A stretch of DNA of 18,288 nt from UBA10649 sp964597445 (GTDB lineage: Bacteria > Actinomycetota > Actinomycetes > S36-B12). The translations under genes and the position numbers were made by a program. Where the stretch lies: contig CAZQXO010000039.1 of NCBI GenBank assembly GCA_964597445.1, positions 1 through 18,288 of the forward strand. Reading direction: 5' to 3'. Each line of letters begins with the position of its first letter. Within the stretch, counting starts at the first letter, position 1. Positions 5,980 through 14,210 of the stretch are shown here, piece by piece. The notes under the pieces were generated by a model that ran no database searches, was not told where the DNA came from, and saw only the letters and a program-made list of their open reading frames with translations.

Positions 5980-6258
5980 ATGGCCGACCTGAACAACCAC
6001 CACAGCGACACGCTGACGGCGATCTTCCAGCACCCGACCAGCCACAACATCCGCTGGCACGACGCCCTGTCGCTGCTCGAGGCCGTCGGCACGGTCGAGG
6101 AGAAGCACGACGGCAAGTTCCGGGTCACGATCGGCCAGGAGACCGAGGTCTTCTCCCGCCCGCACGACAAGGACATCAACGAGCAGATGATCATCGACCT
6201 GCGGCGCATGCTGAAGCATGCCGGCTTCGAGCCCGCCGCCCCGGGCAAGGAGGACTGA
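5980..6258 (+). CDS. HicA-like small protein (92 aa)
   Basis: The ATG at 5980 has GAGAGG 5 nt upstream. The sequence follows the HicA toxin layout: TLTAIFQHPTSHNIRW (residues 11-26), helix ALSLLEAVG, three short strands (TVEEKHDG, KFRVTIGQ, TEVFSRPHD) and a C-terminal helix (EQMIIDLRRMLKHAGF), the dsRBD-like alpha-beta-beta-beta-alpha fold. HicA proteins bind and cut mRNA through a conserved His in a G-S-H motif. Here that position reads H-D-G-K, so nuclease activity is doubtful and an RNA-binding role may remain. The partner is not a HicB antitoxin but the eRF1-like protein that begins 2 nt after its stop. The resemblance is by pattern only. Confidence 0.6.
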   Translation: MADLNNHHSDTLTAIFQHPTSHNIRWHDALSLLEAVGTVEEKHDGKFRVTIGQETEVFSRPHDKDINEQMIIDLRRMLKHAGFEPAAPGKED

Positions 6259-6260
6259 CC

Positions 6261-6731
6261 ATGGCCGCGCACGACATCACCAACGCCGTCGATGTGAAGG
6301 GCCGCTACGCGGTCGCAGCTGTCGACTTCCACAGCACCCGGCTCTACGCCATCGATGCCGCCCCGGAGTCCTCGCCCGAGCGGATCGGTGCCTTCGATCC
6401 CAAGGGCTTCATGCACAACGTCTATCACCGTGACGGCAACCCCGACGGGACCTACGAGAACGACAACCCCGTCTACTGGCGCACGATCGCCCACGCACTC
6501 AAGGGTGCTCGCGGGGTGCTCCTCCTCGGTCACGGCACGGGTAAGGCCAACGCCTCCCACCTGCTCGTGGCGTACCTCGAGAAGCATGAGTCCGACGTCG
6601 CCGCAACGATCGTCGCCGATGTGCGAGTCGACATCGATGACCTCACCGACGAGCAGGTCTACCGGCTTGGCCAGCGCTACTTCGACGCGCTGCCGGCCCG
6701 CGACCACGGGGACTCCCAGCGCGGAGCCTGA
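6261..6731 (+). CDS. Bacterial eRF1-like (baeRF family) protein
   Basis: The gene starts 2 nt after its upstream neighbour with AAGGAGG just before it, so the two are an operon. The 156 residues have an N-terminal beta segment (AVAAVDFHSTRLYAID), a middle with YWRTIAHALKGA, and the motif GVLLLGHGTGKANASHLLVAYLEKHESDVA... followed by DLTDEQVYRLGQRYF. This is the layout of bacterial relatives of the archaeal/eukaryotic release factor eRF1/Pelota C-terminal domains (the ILI-G-GxxK/A motif, then a T-D-x-Q-L-x-ARxYF-type helix), often annotated as translational machinery or host-attachment proteins. A ribosome-associated stress role is proposed for such families, but none is shown here. Family assignment is by pattern. 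Confidence 0.6.
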   Translation: MAAHDITNAVDVKGRYAVAAVDFHSTRLYAIDAAPESSPERIGAFDPKGFMHNVYHRDGNPDGTYENDNPVYWRTIAHALKGARGVLLLGHGTGKANASHLLVAYLEKHESDVAATIVADVRVDIDDLTDEQVYRLGQRYFDALPARDHGDSQRGA

Positions 6732-6755
6732 CTCCCGGCCGGTGCGGGACCACGG

Positions 6756-6770
6756 GCGACGAGGCGTCGC
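6756..6770. terminator. Short hairpin after the baeRF gene
   Basis: GCGACG (6756-6761) and CGTCGC (6765-6770) enclose AGG, 25 nt past the stop. It may end the HicA-like/baeRF transcript or sit in the fhaA promoter region. Confidence 0.35.
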
Positions 6771-6774
6771 GGGT

Positions 6775-6780
6775 TAGCAT
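6775..6780 (+). promoter_or_regulatory. -10-like TAGCAT upstream of the fhaA operon
   Basis: TAGCAT fits TANNNT and would start transcription near 6787, giving a ~40-nt leader that includes GGAGGG (6819-6824). It is the only candidate promoter seen before the fhaA-pknB cluster. Confidence 0.4.
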
Positions 6781-6828
6781 CGACTCACGCCCGTGAGGGC
6801 GCCTGTCGCATGCCGGTCGGAGGGTCAC

Positions 6829-7515
6829 GTGGGTCTGCTGGAGCGGTTCGAGGACTCCCTCGACCGGCTGGTCAACGGGGCCTTCGCCCGCGCCTTCAAG
6901 GCCGAGGTCCAGCCGGTCGAGATCGCGTCCGCCCTCCAGCGCGAGATCAACGACCGGGCTGCCGTGATTGACCGCAATCGCACCGTGATCCCCAACGTCT
7001 TCACCGTCGAGCTCTCCGACCACGACTACCGCCGCCTGGCCGTCTTCCGCGACGCCCTCCAGACGGAGCTGGCGACGCTGGTCCGCGACTACGGGGCCGA
7101 GCAGGGCTACACGCTCCTCGGATCGGTCGACGTGCGCCTGGGCCAGGACGACGAGCTCGAGACCGGCATCTTCCGCGTGCGCAGCGAGGCCCGGGCGAAC
7201 GTGCAGGGCGCGGGGAGCCAGCAGGCCGATCAGGCCGACCTCCGCCAGCCCCGTCTGGAGCTCGGACCGACGGCCTATCCGCTCGTGCGCGCGATCAGCC
7301 GACTCGGACGCGGCAGCGACACCGACATCCGCATCGAGGATCCGGGAGCCTCCCGCCACCACTGCGAGATCGTCCTCGGACAGCCCGTGCTCCTGCGCGA
7401 CCTGAACTCCACCAACGGCACGCTTGTCAACGGCCAGAGGGTTGCGCAGGCCGAGCTCGTCGACGGAACGACGATCACCGTCGGCACCACCTCCCTGGTG
7501 TTCCGGAGCGGCTGA
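6829..7515 (+). CDS. fhaA: FhaA: DUF3662 + FHA-domain protein
   Basis: The GTG at 6829 with GGAGGG 4 nt upstream gives 228 aa beginning MGLLERFEDSLDRLVNGAFA, the usual FhaA N-terminus; an in-frame ATG at 6793 lacks that support. Residues 1-125 are the DUF3662 domain. After a short Gln/Ala linker, residues 148-228 form an FHA domain with Arg161-Gly162-Ser163, Ser175-Arg176-His177 and Asn193-Ser-Thr-Asn-Gly197, the phosphothreonine-binding residues. FhaA binds kinase-phosphorylated partners such as the MviN/MurJ pseudokinase complex in mycobacteria and tunes peptidoglycan synthesis. The linker is very short compared with M. tuberculosis FhaA. The stop is 3 nt before fhaB. The 3' end lies inside the 55-bp duplicated contig end. 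Confidence 0.93.
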   Translation: MGLLERFEDSLDRLVNGAFARAFKAEVQPVEIASALQREINDRAAVIDRNRTVIPNVFTVELSDHDYRRLAVFRDALQTELATLVRDYGAEQGYTLLGSVDVRLGQDDELETGIFRVRSEARANVQGAGSQQADQADLRQPRLELGPTAYPLVRAISRLGRGSDTDIRIEDPGASRHHCEIVLGQPVLLRDLNSTNGTLVNGQRVAQAELVDGTTITVGTTSLVFRSG

Positions 7516-7712
7516 CTCGTGTCGGAGCTCGCGCTCACCCTCATCCGCCTGGGCTTCNNNNNNNNNNNNNNNNNNNNNNNNNNNNNNNNNNNNNNNNNNN
7601 NNNNNNNNNNNNNNNNNNNNNNNNNNNNNNNNNNNNNNNNNNNNNNNNNNNNNNNNNCCGGAGCGGCTGACTCGTGTCGGAGCTCGCGCTCACCCTCATC
7701 CGCCTGGGCTTC
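7503..7712. other. Assembly gap (100 N, 7558-7657) with duplicated 55-bp contig ends
   Basis: Bases 7503-7557 and 7658-7712 are identical over all 55 positions and flank exactly 100 Ns. This is what a scaffolder produces from two contigs that overlap by one k-mer. The true sequence is almost certainly continuous, without the Ns and with one copy of the 55 bp. Confidence 0.92.
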
Positions 7713-8159
7713 CTGACCCTGCTGTGGGTGTTCGTGCTCATCACCGTCCTCGTCCTGCGACGCGACCTGCGGATGCCGGCCGAGGCCCAGCCCGCCTCCC
7801 GCCCGGGCCGTCCGGCACGTGCGCCCAAGCCCGCCAAGCGCCCACGGGCACCCAAGGCCAGCAAGGGCAAGGGGACGTCACTCGTGGTCATCGAGGGTCC
7901 GCTGATCGGCACCGTGATCCCCCTGACCGACACCCAGATCACCATCGGACGTGCGCCCGATTCGACCCTGGTGATCGATGACGACTACGCCTCCAGCCGC
8001 CATGCGCGCATCTACCCGGCTGAGGGCACGTGGATCGTCGAGGATCTGGGGTCCACCAACGGGACCTGGATCGACCGCACGCGCATCACCGCCCCGACAG
8101 TCCTCCCGCTCGGGGCACCGCTGCGCGTGGGTCGCACCACGCTGCAGGTGCAGAAGTAG
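7674..8159 (+). CDS. fhaB: FhaB (FipA): membrane-anchored FHA-domain protein
   Basis: This 161-residue protein starts at GTG 7674; the same start also appears at 7519 because of the duplicated contig end. It has one N-terminal membrane segment (LTLIRLGFLTLLWVFVLITV, residues 7-26), a Pro/Lys/Arg-rich basic linker (34-67) and a C-terminal FHA domain with Gly92-Arg93, Ser108-Arg109-His110 and Gly126-Ser-Thr-Asn-Gly130. In mycobacteria FhaB/FipA links phosphosignalling to FtsZ and the divisome. The gene lies 3 nt after fhaA and 5 nt before pstP. If the gap is collapsed, the reading frame is unbroken. Confidence 0.92.
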   Translation: MSELALTLIRLGFLTLLWVFVLITVLVLRRDLRMPAEAQPASRPGRPARAPKPAKRPRAPKASKGKGTSLVVIEGPLIGTVIPLTDTQITIGRAPDSTLVIDDDYASSRHARIYPAEGTWIVEDLGSTNGTWIDRTRITAPTVLPLGAPLRVGRTTLQVQK

Positions 8160-8164
8160 GTGCC

Positions 8165-9526
8165 ATGACCCTGACGCTGCGGTACGCCGCTCGCTCCGAC
8201 GTGGGCCTCATCCGCGAGGGCAACGAGGACTCGGGCTACGCCGGCCCGGCCCTGCTGCTCGTCGCCGATGGCATGGGGGGCCACGCTGCGGGTGAGCTCG
8301 CGAGCGCCATCGCCGTGGCCACGGTCGCCGATCTGGACGTGCAGGCACCCGACACGGGCGAGGTCCTGAGCGCTCTCGCGACCTCGGTCGCCGACGTCGG
8401 CGAGGGCATCAGCGAGGTCATCGCGGACGACCCCGAGCTGGCCGGCATGGGCACGACCGTCACCGGCCTGTACTGGCTCGGCGATCGCATCGCGGTCGTG
8501 CATGTCGGGGACTCGCGTGCGTACCTCCTGCGCGAGGACACCCTCGAGCAGATCACCCATGACCACACCTACGTGCAGACGCTCGTCGATGCCGGACGCA
8601 TCACCGAGGAGGAGGCGGCCGTGCATCCACGGCGCTCCCTTCTCATGCGCGCACTCGACGGCATGAACCCCGTGGAGGCCGACCTCTCCATCCGCGAGGC
8701 CCGTGAGGGCGACCGCTACATGCTCTGCACGGACGGTCTGTCCGGTGTCGTGCACGCAGGGGAGATCGCGGCCGTGCTGCGCAACAGCGATCCCACCGGA
8801 GCGGTGACCCGCCTCGTCGATCTCGCCCTCGAGCGCGGTGCACCGGACAACGTCACCGTGGTCGTGGCCGACGTCGTCGCCGGAACCGACGCCGACGTGG
8901 TCGCCGCACACGAGACCCAGGCGCCCGTGGTCGTCGGCGCCGCGGGCGAGCCGCGCGTGCGGCTGCGGCTGCCGGGCGTCCGCTTTCCCGATGACGCCCA
9001 GCCGGATCCGGACCGGCCTGACGCACCCGAGCCCTTCGATGGCGGGCCGCCGACGGCCCCGCAGCCGCTCATCGACGGTGACGTCATCGTCCCGGCCTCC
9101 GAGACCGCGCGTCGAACGGCCGCTGCTGAGCGTGAGCGTGCCGCGGATCGTCAGCGACGACGTCGGATGTGGGCCTGGATCGCCGGCGTCAGCGCCGCCA
9201 TCGTCGTCATCCTCATCGGGCTGCTGGCCGCGGCGATGTCCTGGCTGTCGTCGCAGTGGTACGTCGGCGTGAACAGTGGATCGGGCACGGTCGCCGTGTA
9301 CCGCGGCGTTCCGCAGAACCTCTTCGGCTTTCCGCTGTCGAGCCTCGTGACCGACTCCCAGCTGCCGGTGACGTCGCTGTCCTTCGAGTACCAGTCACTC
9401 GTCGGCGAGACGATCAGCGCCGCGGACGAGGCCGGCACGCAGATCATCCTCGACGCGCTCGAGGCCAATGCGGAGCAGTGCGCCGTGCTCGATCCGCCCA
9501 CGGGATGCCCGGGGTCGGTCCAGTGA
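8165..9526 (+). CDS. pstP: PstP: PP2C-family Ser/Thr protein phosphatase
   Basis: The ATG at 8165 gives 453 aa. The N-terminal ~235 residues are a PP2C domain with metal-binding acidic residues in DVGLIREGNEDSG (Asp12, Asp22), VADGMGGHAAGE (Asp35-Gly36), GDSRAYLL, CTDGLSG (Asp190) and DNVTVVV (Asp228). A charged linker follows, then a membrane segment at ~335-360 (WIAGVSAAIVVILIGLLAAA) and an extracellular domain of ~93 residues with two cysteines near the end. PstP dephosphorylates the PASTA kinase and its substrates. Its stop overlaps the rodA start as GTGA, implying translational coupling. The frame is open further upstream, but that part overlaps fhaB. Confidence 0.95.
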   Translation: MTLTLRYAARSDVGLIREGNEDSGYAGPALLLVADGMGGHAAGELASAIAVATVADLDVQAPDTGEVLSALATSVADVGEGISEVIADDPELAGMGTTVTGLYWLGDRIAVVHVGDSRAYLLREDTLEQITHDHTYVQTLVDAGRITEEEAAVHPRRSLLMRALDGMNPVEADLSIREAREGDRYMLCTDGLSGVVHAGEIAAVLRNSDPTGAVTRLVDLALERGAPDNVTVVVADVVAGTDADVVAAHETQAPVVVGAAGEPRVRLRLPGVRFPDDAQPDPDRPDAPEPFDGGPPTAPQPLIDGDVIVPASETARRTAAAERERAADRQRRRRMWAWIAGVSAAIVVILIGLLAAAMSWLSSQWYVGVNSGSGTVAVYRGVPQNLFGFPLSSLVTDSQLPVTSLSFEYQSLVGETISAADEAGTQIILDALEANAEQCAVLDPPTGCPGSVQ

Positions 9527-10923
9527 CGGCTCCTGTCGCGACGCCCGCGCGCCGACAGCCCACCCGTCGGAACGCGGAGCTGATGCTCCTCCTGTTCGCG
9601 TGGGGCATCGGCGTTCTCGGCACCCTGCAGGTCGGGTGGGCGATCGGCCGGGAGCCGGACGCCGGACTCTGGGTCACCGCAGGAGTGGTCGGGCTGCTGG
9701 CTCTCGTGATGCACGTGGTCGTGCGCTTCAAGGCTCCCTACGCGGATCCCATCATGCTGCCTGCTGCGACGCTGCTGACCATCCTCGGGCTCGTCATGAT
9801 CTATCGGATCGACGTGGCCGCCGCCCGTCGGGCTGAGCTCAACGACAATCCGCTGCCCACGCCGGACGTCTACTCCCAGCTGACCTGGTTCACCGTCGCC
9901 GTCATCCTGTTCTCCGCCGTCCTCGTGCTCCTGCGCGACCACCGTGTGCTGCAGCGGTACACCTACACCTTCGGCCTGCTCGGCCTGATCCTGCTCGTGC
10001 TGCCCCTCGCCCCCGTCATCGGAACGACGGTCAACGGAGCCACCCTGTGGGTGCGCATCGGCGGACTCTCCTTCCAGCCCGCGGAGCTCGCCAAGATCCT
10101 GCTGACGATCTTCTTCGCCGGATACCTCGTCGAGAAGCGCGACTCGCTCGCCCTCGTCCGGACGAAGGTGCTCGGGCTCGGCCTTCCTCGCCTGAAGGAT
10201 CTGGGGCCCCTCGTGGTCGCCTGGCTGGTCTCCCTCGGGGTCCTCATCTTCGAGCGCGACCTGGGCACCTCCCTGCTGTTCTTCGGCCTGTTCGTCGCGA
10301 TGCTCTACATCGCGACCCAGCGACGGTCGTGGCTGGTCATCGGCGGCGTCCTCTTCCTCGCCGGCGCGCTGATCGCCTACAACCTGTTCGGACATGTGCG
10401 CCTGCGCGTCATGGTGTGGCTGGATCCCTGGACGTACGCCACGGATGAGGGGTACCAGATCGTTCAGTCCCTGTTCGGCCTGGCCAACGGGGGCATCCTC
10501 GGAGCCGGAATCGGCCAGGGCTTCCCGAACCTCGTGCCCTTCGCCAACACCGACTTCATCGTGGCAGCGCTGGGAGAGGAGCTCGGCGTCACCGGACTCA
10601 TCGCCCTGCTGCTCCTGTACGCGGTGCTGATCGAGCGCGGCCTGCGCACGGCGATCGCGGTGCGTGATCCGTTCGGCCAGCTGCTCGCCGCAGGACTCTC
10701 CATCACGCTCGCGCTGCAGGTCTTCGTCATCATCGGCGGGGTCACGCGCCTCATCCCGCTGACCGGCCTCACGACCCCCTTCCTCTCGTACGGAGGAAGC
10801 TCGCTGATCGCCAACTGGATCATCATCGCCCTGCTGCTGCGCATCTCCGATCGAGCGCGCAGGCCGGCGAGCACGGTGGTGGCGCCGGACGAGGCCGTGA
10901 CACAGGTGGTGCGGCGCGTATGA
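9523..10923 (+). CDS. rodA: RodA: SEDS peptidoglycan glycosyltransferase
   Basis: The GTG at 9523 overlaps the pstP stop (GTGA) and gives a 466-residue polytopic membrane protein. SEDS-family signatures are clear: NGATLWVRIGGLSFQPAELA, FERDLGTSLLFFGLF, NTDFIVAALGEELG and TPFLSYGGSSLIANW. Asp344 in NTDFIVA matches the essential Asp of RodA proteins. RodA polymerises lipid II into glycan strands in partnership with a class B PBP, here the next gene. A long N-terminal cytoplasmic extension (~20 residues, Arg-rich) precedes the first helix. Its stop overlaps pbpA as ATGA. FtsW is the close paralog, but the context (pstP-rodA-pbpA) favours RodA. Confidence 0.95.
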   Translation: MTAPVATPARRQPTRRNAELMLLLFAWGIGVLGTLQVGWAIGREPDAGLWVTAGVVGLLALVMHVVVRFKAPYADPIMLPAATLLTILGLVMIYRIDVAAARRAELNDNPLPTPDVYSQLTWFTVAVILFSAVLVLLRDHRVLQRYTYTFGLLGLILLVLPLAPVIGTTVNGATLWVRIGGLSFQPAELAKILLTIFFAGYLVEKRDSLALVRTKVLGLGLPRLKDLGPLVVAWLVSLGVLIFERDLGTSLLFFGLFVAMLYIATQRRSWLVIGGVLFLAGALIAYNLFGHVRLRVMVWLDPWTYATDEGYQIVQSLFGLANGGILGAGIGQGFPNLVPFANTDFIVAALGEELGVTGLIALLLLYAVLIERGLRTAIAVRDPFGQLLAAGLSITLALQVFVIIGGVTRLIPLTGLTTPFLSYGGSSLIANWIIIALLLRISDRARRPASTVVAPDEAVTQVVRRV

Positions 10924-12362
10924 ACCGCCCCATTCGGCGCATCTCGCTCGTGCTCGGGATCCTGCTCATCGCCCTCATCGCGAACGTCACGGTCATCCAG
11001 GTCGTGCTCGCGGGTGACTACCGGGACCGTCCGGGGAACCAGCGGATCCTGCTCGAGGAGTACGACCGTGAGCGCGGTCCCATCCTCGTCAGCACGAACC
11101 CCGTCGCCCGATCCGTCGAGACCGGCAACTCCCTGAGATTCCTTCGCGTCTACGACAACGGTCCGCTCTACGCACCCATCACGGGCTTCTACTCCCTGAT
11201 CTACGGGGCGACCGGCCTGGAGCGCACCGAGAACCGGGTGCTGACGGGCAAGTCCCCGCTCTTCGTCGTCGATCGTGCCGAGCAGCTGTTCGCCGGACGC
11301 GAGCCGAAGGGCGGTGCTGTCACGACGACGATCAACGCCCGGGCGCAGCGTGCAGCATTCGCCGGGCTGCGCGGCAAGAAGGGAGCCGTCGTCGCGATCG
11401 AGCCGGCCACCGGACGCATCCTCGCGAGCGTCCAGTCACCCTCCTTCGATCCCAACCTGCTGTCCAGCCACGATCCGGAGTCGATTCGCGAGTACTACGC
11501 CACGCTGGAGGCCGATCCGGCCAAGCCCCTCCTGAACCGCCCGATCGTCTCGCTGAACCCGCCCGGCTCGACGTTCAAGGTCGTGACCGCGGCGGCGGCC
11601 CTCGCGAGCGGCCGCTTCACGCCCGACTCCGTCATCCCCGGCCCCCGCACCTACAACCTGCCCAACTCGATCAAGCGCATCCGCAACTGGAACGGGCAGG
11701 CCTGCGGACCGGACGGACTGGTCACCCTGCGACAGGCCATGGCCATCTCCTGCAACACCGCCTTCGCGTGGCTCGGAAACGAGCTGGGTGACGACGCGCT
11801 GCGCGCGCAGGCACAGGCCATGGGCTTCGACACCTCGTTCCAGATTCCCCTGCGCGCCGCGACCTCGCGTTTCCCGGAGGATCCGGATGCACCGCAGACG
11901 GCGATGTCCGCGATCGGGCAGTTCGACGTCCGGGCCACGGCCCTCCAGATGGCCATGGTCGCCGCTGCCGTCGGCAACAACGGCCGCCTCATGGATCCCT
12001 ACCTCGTCCAGGAGGTGCGCGGGCCTGACCTCGCGATCCTCCAGACCACCCAGCCCACCGAGTTCGCGCAGGCCATGACGCCACTGGACTCCGTCCAGCT
12101 CACCGACATGCTCGTCGATGCCGTCGACAACGGCACCGGCAGCAACGCGCGCATCAGCGGGGTGAAGGTCGCCGGCAAGACGGGCACCGCCCAGACGGGC
12201 AACGACAACCCCGCCGTGGCCTGGTTCATCGCCTTCGCCCCAGCGCAGTCACCTACGGTGGCCGTGGCGGTGGTGGTCGAGGACGCGGGTGCGGCCGAGG
12301 TGAGCGGCAACCAGCTGGCCGCCCCCATCGCCCGTGACGTCATCCAGGCCGTGTTGCGCTGA
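10920..12362 (+). CDS. pbpA: PbpA: class B penicillin-binding protein (transpeptidase)
   Basis: The 480-residue protein begins with one membrane anchor (ISLVLGILLIALIANVTVIQVV, ~7-30). A dimerisation-type N-terminal domain and a C-terminal transpeptidase domain follow. Active-site motifs are Ser217-Thr-Phe-Lys (SxxK), Ser277-Cys-Asn279 (SxN) and Lys420-Thr-Gly (KTG), all in order and with normal spacing. It cross-links peptide stems of new peptidoglycan and would work with RodA encoded immediately upstream (4-bp ATGA overlap). Length matches mycobacterial PbpA. The next gene starts 34 nt downstream. Confidence 0.95.
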   Translation: MNRPIRRISLVLGILLIALIANVTVIQVVLAGDYRDRPGNQRILLEEYDRERGPILVSTNPVARSVETGNSLRFLRVYDNGPLYAPITGFYSLIYGATGLERTENRVLTGKSPLFVVDRAEQLFAGREPKGGAVTTTINARAQRAAFAGLRGKKGAVVAIEPATGRILASVQSPSFDPNLLSSHDPESIREYYATLEADPAKPLLNRPIVSLNPPGSTFKVVTAAAALASGRFTPDSVIPGPRTYNLPNSIKRIRNWNGQACGPDGLVTLRQAMAISCNTAFAWLGNELGDDALRAQAQAMGFDTSFQIPLRAATSRFPEDPDAPQTAMSAIGQFDVRATALQMAMVAAAVGNNGRLMDPYLVQEVRGPDLAILQTTQPTEFAQAMTPLDSVQLTDMLVDAVDNGTGSNARISGVKVAGKTGTAQTGNDNPAVAWFIAFAPAQSPTVAVAVVVEDAGAAEVSGNQLAAPIARDVIQAVLR

Positions 12363-12384
12363 TGGGGGACCCCGACGTGCCTGA

Positions 12385-12390
12385 GAGGAT
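12385..12390 (+). promoter_or_regulatory. -10-like GAGGAT before the PASTA kinase gene
   Basis: GAGGAT ends 6 nt before ATG 12397, in the only sizeable gap (34 nt) inside the cluster. It could be an internal leaderless promoter; alternatively GAGAGGA is a Shine-Dalgarno. Confidence 0.3.
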
Positions 12391-12396
12391 GGGGGC

Positions 12397-14196
12397 ATGA
12401 CTCCCGACGATGGCCGCCGCATGCTCGGCGATCGCTACGAGATCGGCGAGGTCATCGGCCGTGGGGGCATGGCCGAGGTCCACGAGGGGCGGGACGTCCG
12501 CCTCGGTCGGCGCGTGGCGGTCAAGATCCTGCGCCCCGACCTCGCGAAGGACCCGACCTTCCAGGCCCGGTTCCGGCGCGAGGCGCAGTCGGCCGCAGCC
12601 CTAAACCACCCCAACATCGTGGCGGTCTACGACACCGGCGAGGACACCCTCACCGCGGCCGATGGCACCTCCGTTGTCGTCCCCTACATCGTCATGGAGT
12701 ACGTCGACGGCATGACGCTGCGACAGCTGCTCGCGAGCGGACGCCGCCTGCTGCCTGAGCGGGCGCTCGAGATCACGGCCGGGATCCTCGCCGCGCTCGA
12801 CTACGCCCATCGGCACGGCATCGTGCACCGCGACATCAAGCCGGCGAACGTGATGCTCACGCGCACCGGCGACGTCAAGGTCATGGACTTCGGCATCGCC
12901 CGCGCCGTCAACGACACCGGCAGCACGATGACGGCGACCTCGGCCGTCATGGGCACGGCTCAGTACCTGTCGCCGGAGCAGGCCCGCGGTGAAGTCGTCG
13001 ATGCCCGCAGCGACCTGTACTCCACCGGCGTCGTGCTCTACGAGCTGCTCACCGGCAAGCCGCCCTTCACCGGTGACTCACCGGTGTCCATCGCGTACCA
13101 GCACGTCAGCGAGATGCCGATTCCCCCATCCCAGGTGGATCCCGGCGTCACGCCGGAGGTCGACGCTGTCGTCCTGCACGCACTGGCCAAGAGGACCGAT
13201 GATCGCTACCAGTCAGCCGCGGAGTTTCGCGCCGACGTCGAGCGCGCCATCGCAGGGACTCCTGTCACGGCCGCCATCCCGGCGGTGACCACCGAGCACA
13301 CGCAGATGCTGCCGCCGACGAAGGCGGCCGGCACGACCTCGGGGTACGAGCCGATGTACGACCTCAACCGCAAGCCGCGGCGCCGGGGCGTCGCCTTCTG
13401 GGTCCTGAGCTTCGTGGGGATCGCGGCCGCCGTCGTCGCGGCGCTGCTGATCGGCCGGTTCATCTTCGGAGGACCGGCCGCCAATCTCGTGCAGGTGCCG
13501 AACCTCGACGGTCTCACCATCGAGCAGGCGACCGCGACCCTCGAGGATGTCCAGCTGCGCCTGGGGGCGCAGACACCGGAGATCTCCGACCGACCTGTCG
13601 ACACCGTCATCGCGCAGCAGCCAGCAGCGGGCGAGAGCATCGAGCAGGGGCAGTCGGTCAACGTCACGATCTCCGCCGGCCTCGAGCAGGTCACCGTGCC
13701 GCAGCTGATCGCCCTGACCTCGATCGAGGCCGTCCGGATCGCTCTCGAGGATGCCAACCTCCAGCTCGGGGCGATCAAGGAGCGCAACTCTCCGCAGCCT
13801 GCGGGCTATGTCCTGGCGCAGGATCCGGAGGAGGGCACGCAGGTCGACGCCGGCTCGGCGATCGACATCACGGTGTCGTCCGGACTCGTGAAGGTGCCGA
13901 CCGTGACGGGCATCAGCGAGGCGCAGGCCCGCAGCGATCTCGCGCAGGCCGGCTTCGACGTCCAGATCGTCGAGATCGACGATCCGTCCGTTGCTGGCGG
14001 CACCGTCCTGGCGCAGTCCCCTCAGGGCGGCGAGCTGCTGGCCCGGGGCTCGATCGTGACGATCACCGTGTCGATCGCTCCGCCCCCCGAGCCGACACCG
14101 GTGCCGACGCCGGAGCCGACGCCCCCGGATGTGTTCACGCCACCGGTCGAGACACCGCCGGCGACGCCGCCGCCTGACGAGTTCGCTCCGCAGTAG
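12397..14196 (+). CDS. pknB: PknB-type Ser/Thr protein kinase with three PASTA domains
   Basis: The 599-residue membrane kinase has a cytosolic kinase domain with the glycine loop IGRGGMAEV (20-28), Lys43, HRDIKPANV (Asp146), DFG (164-166) and activation-loop Thr179/Thr181 before GTAQYLSPEQ, which correspond to the autophosphorylated pair of M. tuberculosis PknB. A juxtamembrane segment and one membrane helix (~331-352) follow. Three extracellular PASTA repeats start near residues 364, 430 and 496 and would bind muropeptides or lipid II. A Pro/Thr/Glu-rich tail covers the last ~35 residues. M. tuberculosis PknB has four PASTA domains and no such tail. No pknA gene lies beside it, so this is the only kinase of the cluster. 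A second possible start is ATG 12421. Confidence 0.95.
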   Translation: MTPDDGRRMLGDRYEIGEVIGRGGMAEVHEGRDVRLGRRVAVKILRPDLAKDPTFQARFRREAQSAAALNHPNIVAVYDTGEDTLTAADGTSVVVPYIVMEYVDGMTLRQLLASGRRLLPERALEITAGILAALDYAHRHGIVHRDIKPANVMLTRTGDVKVMDFGIARAVNDTGSTMTATSAVMGTAQYLSPEQARGEVVDARSDLYSTGVVLYELLTGKPPFTGDSPVSIAYQHVSEMPIPPSQVDPGVTPEVDAVVLHALAKRTDDRYQSAAEFRADVERAIAGTPVTAAIPAVTTEHTQMLPPTKAAGTTSGYEPMYDLNRKPRRRGVAFWVLSFVGIAAAVVAALLIGRFIFGGPAANLVQVPNLDGLTIEQATATLEDVQLRLGAQTPEISDRPVDTVIAQQPAAGESIEQGQSVNVTISAGLEQVTVPQLIALTSIEAVRIALEDANLQLGAIKERNSPQPAGYVLAQDPEEGTQVDAGSAIDITVSSGLVKVPTVTGISEAQARSDLAQAGFDVQIVEIDDPSVAGGTVLAQSPQGGELLARGSIVTITVSIAPPPEPTPVPTPEPTPPDVFTPPVETPPATPPPDEFAPQ

Positions 14197-14210
14197 GGAG
14201 CGGACGCCTC

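Noticed and set aside
7519..7557. A second, truncated copy of fhaB
   Set aside because: It is the 55-bp duplicated contig end before the N gap, not a gene duplication.
9151..10395. Long minus-strand ORF (414 codons)
   Set aside because: It is antisense to pstP and rodA, whose motifs are unmistakable. The low-complexity Glu/Asp/Gln/Gly product is a typical GC-rich shadow.
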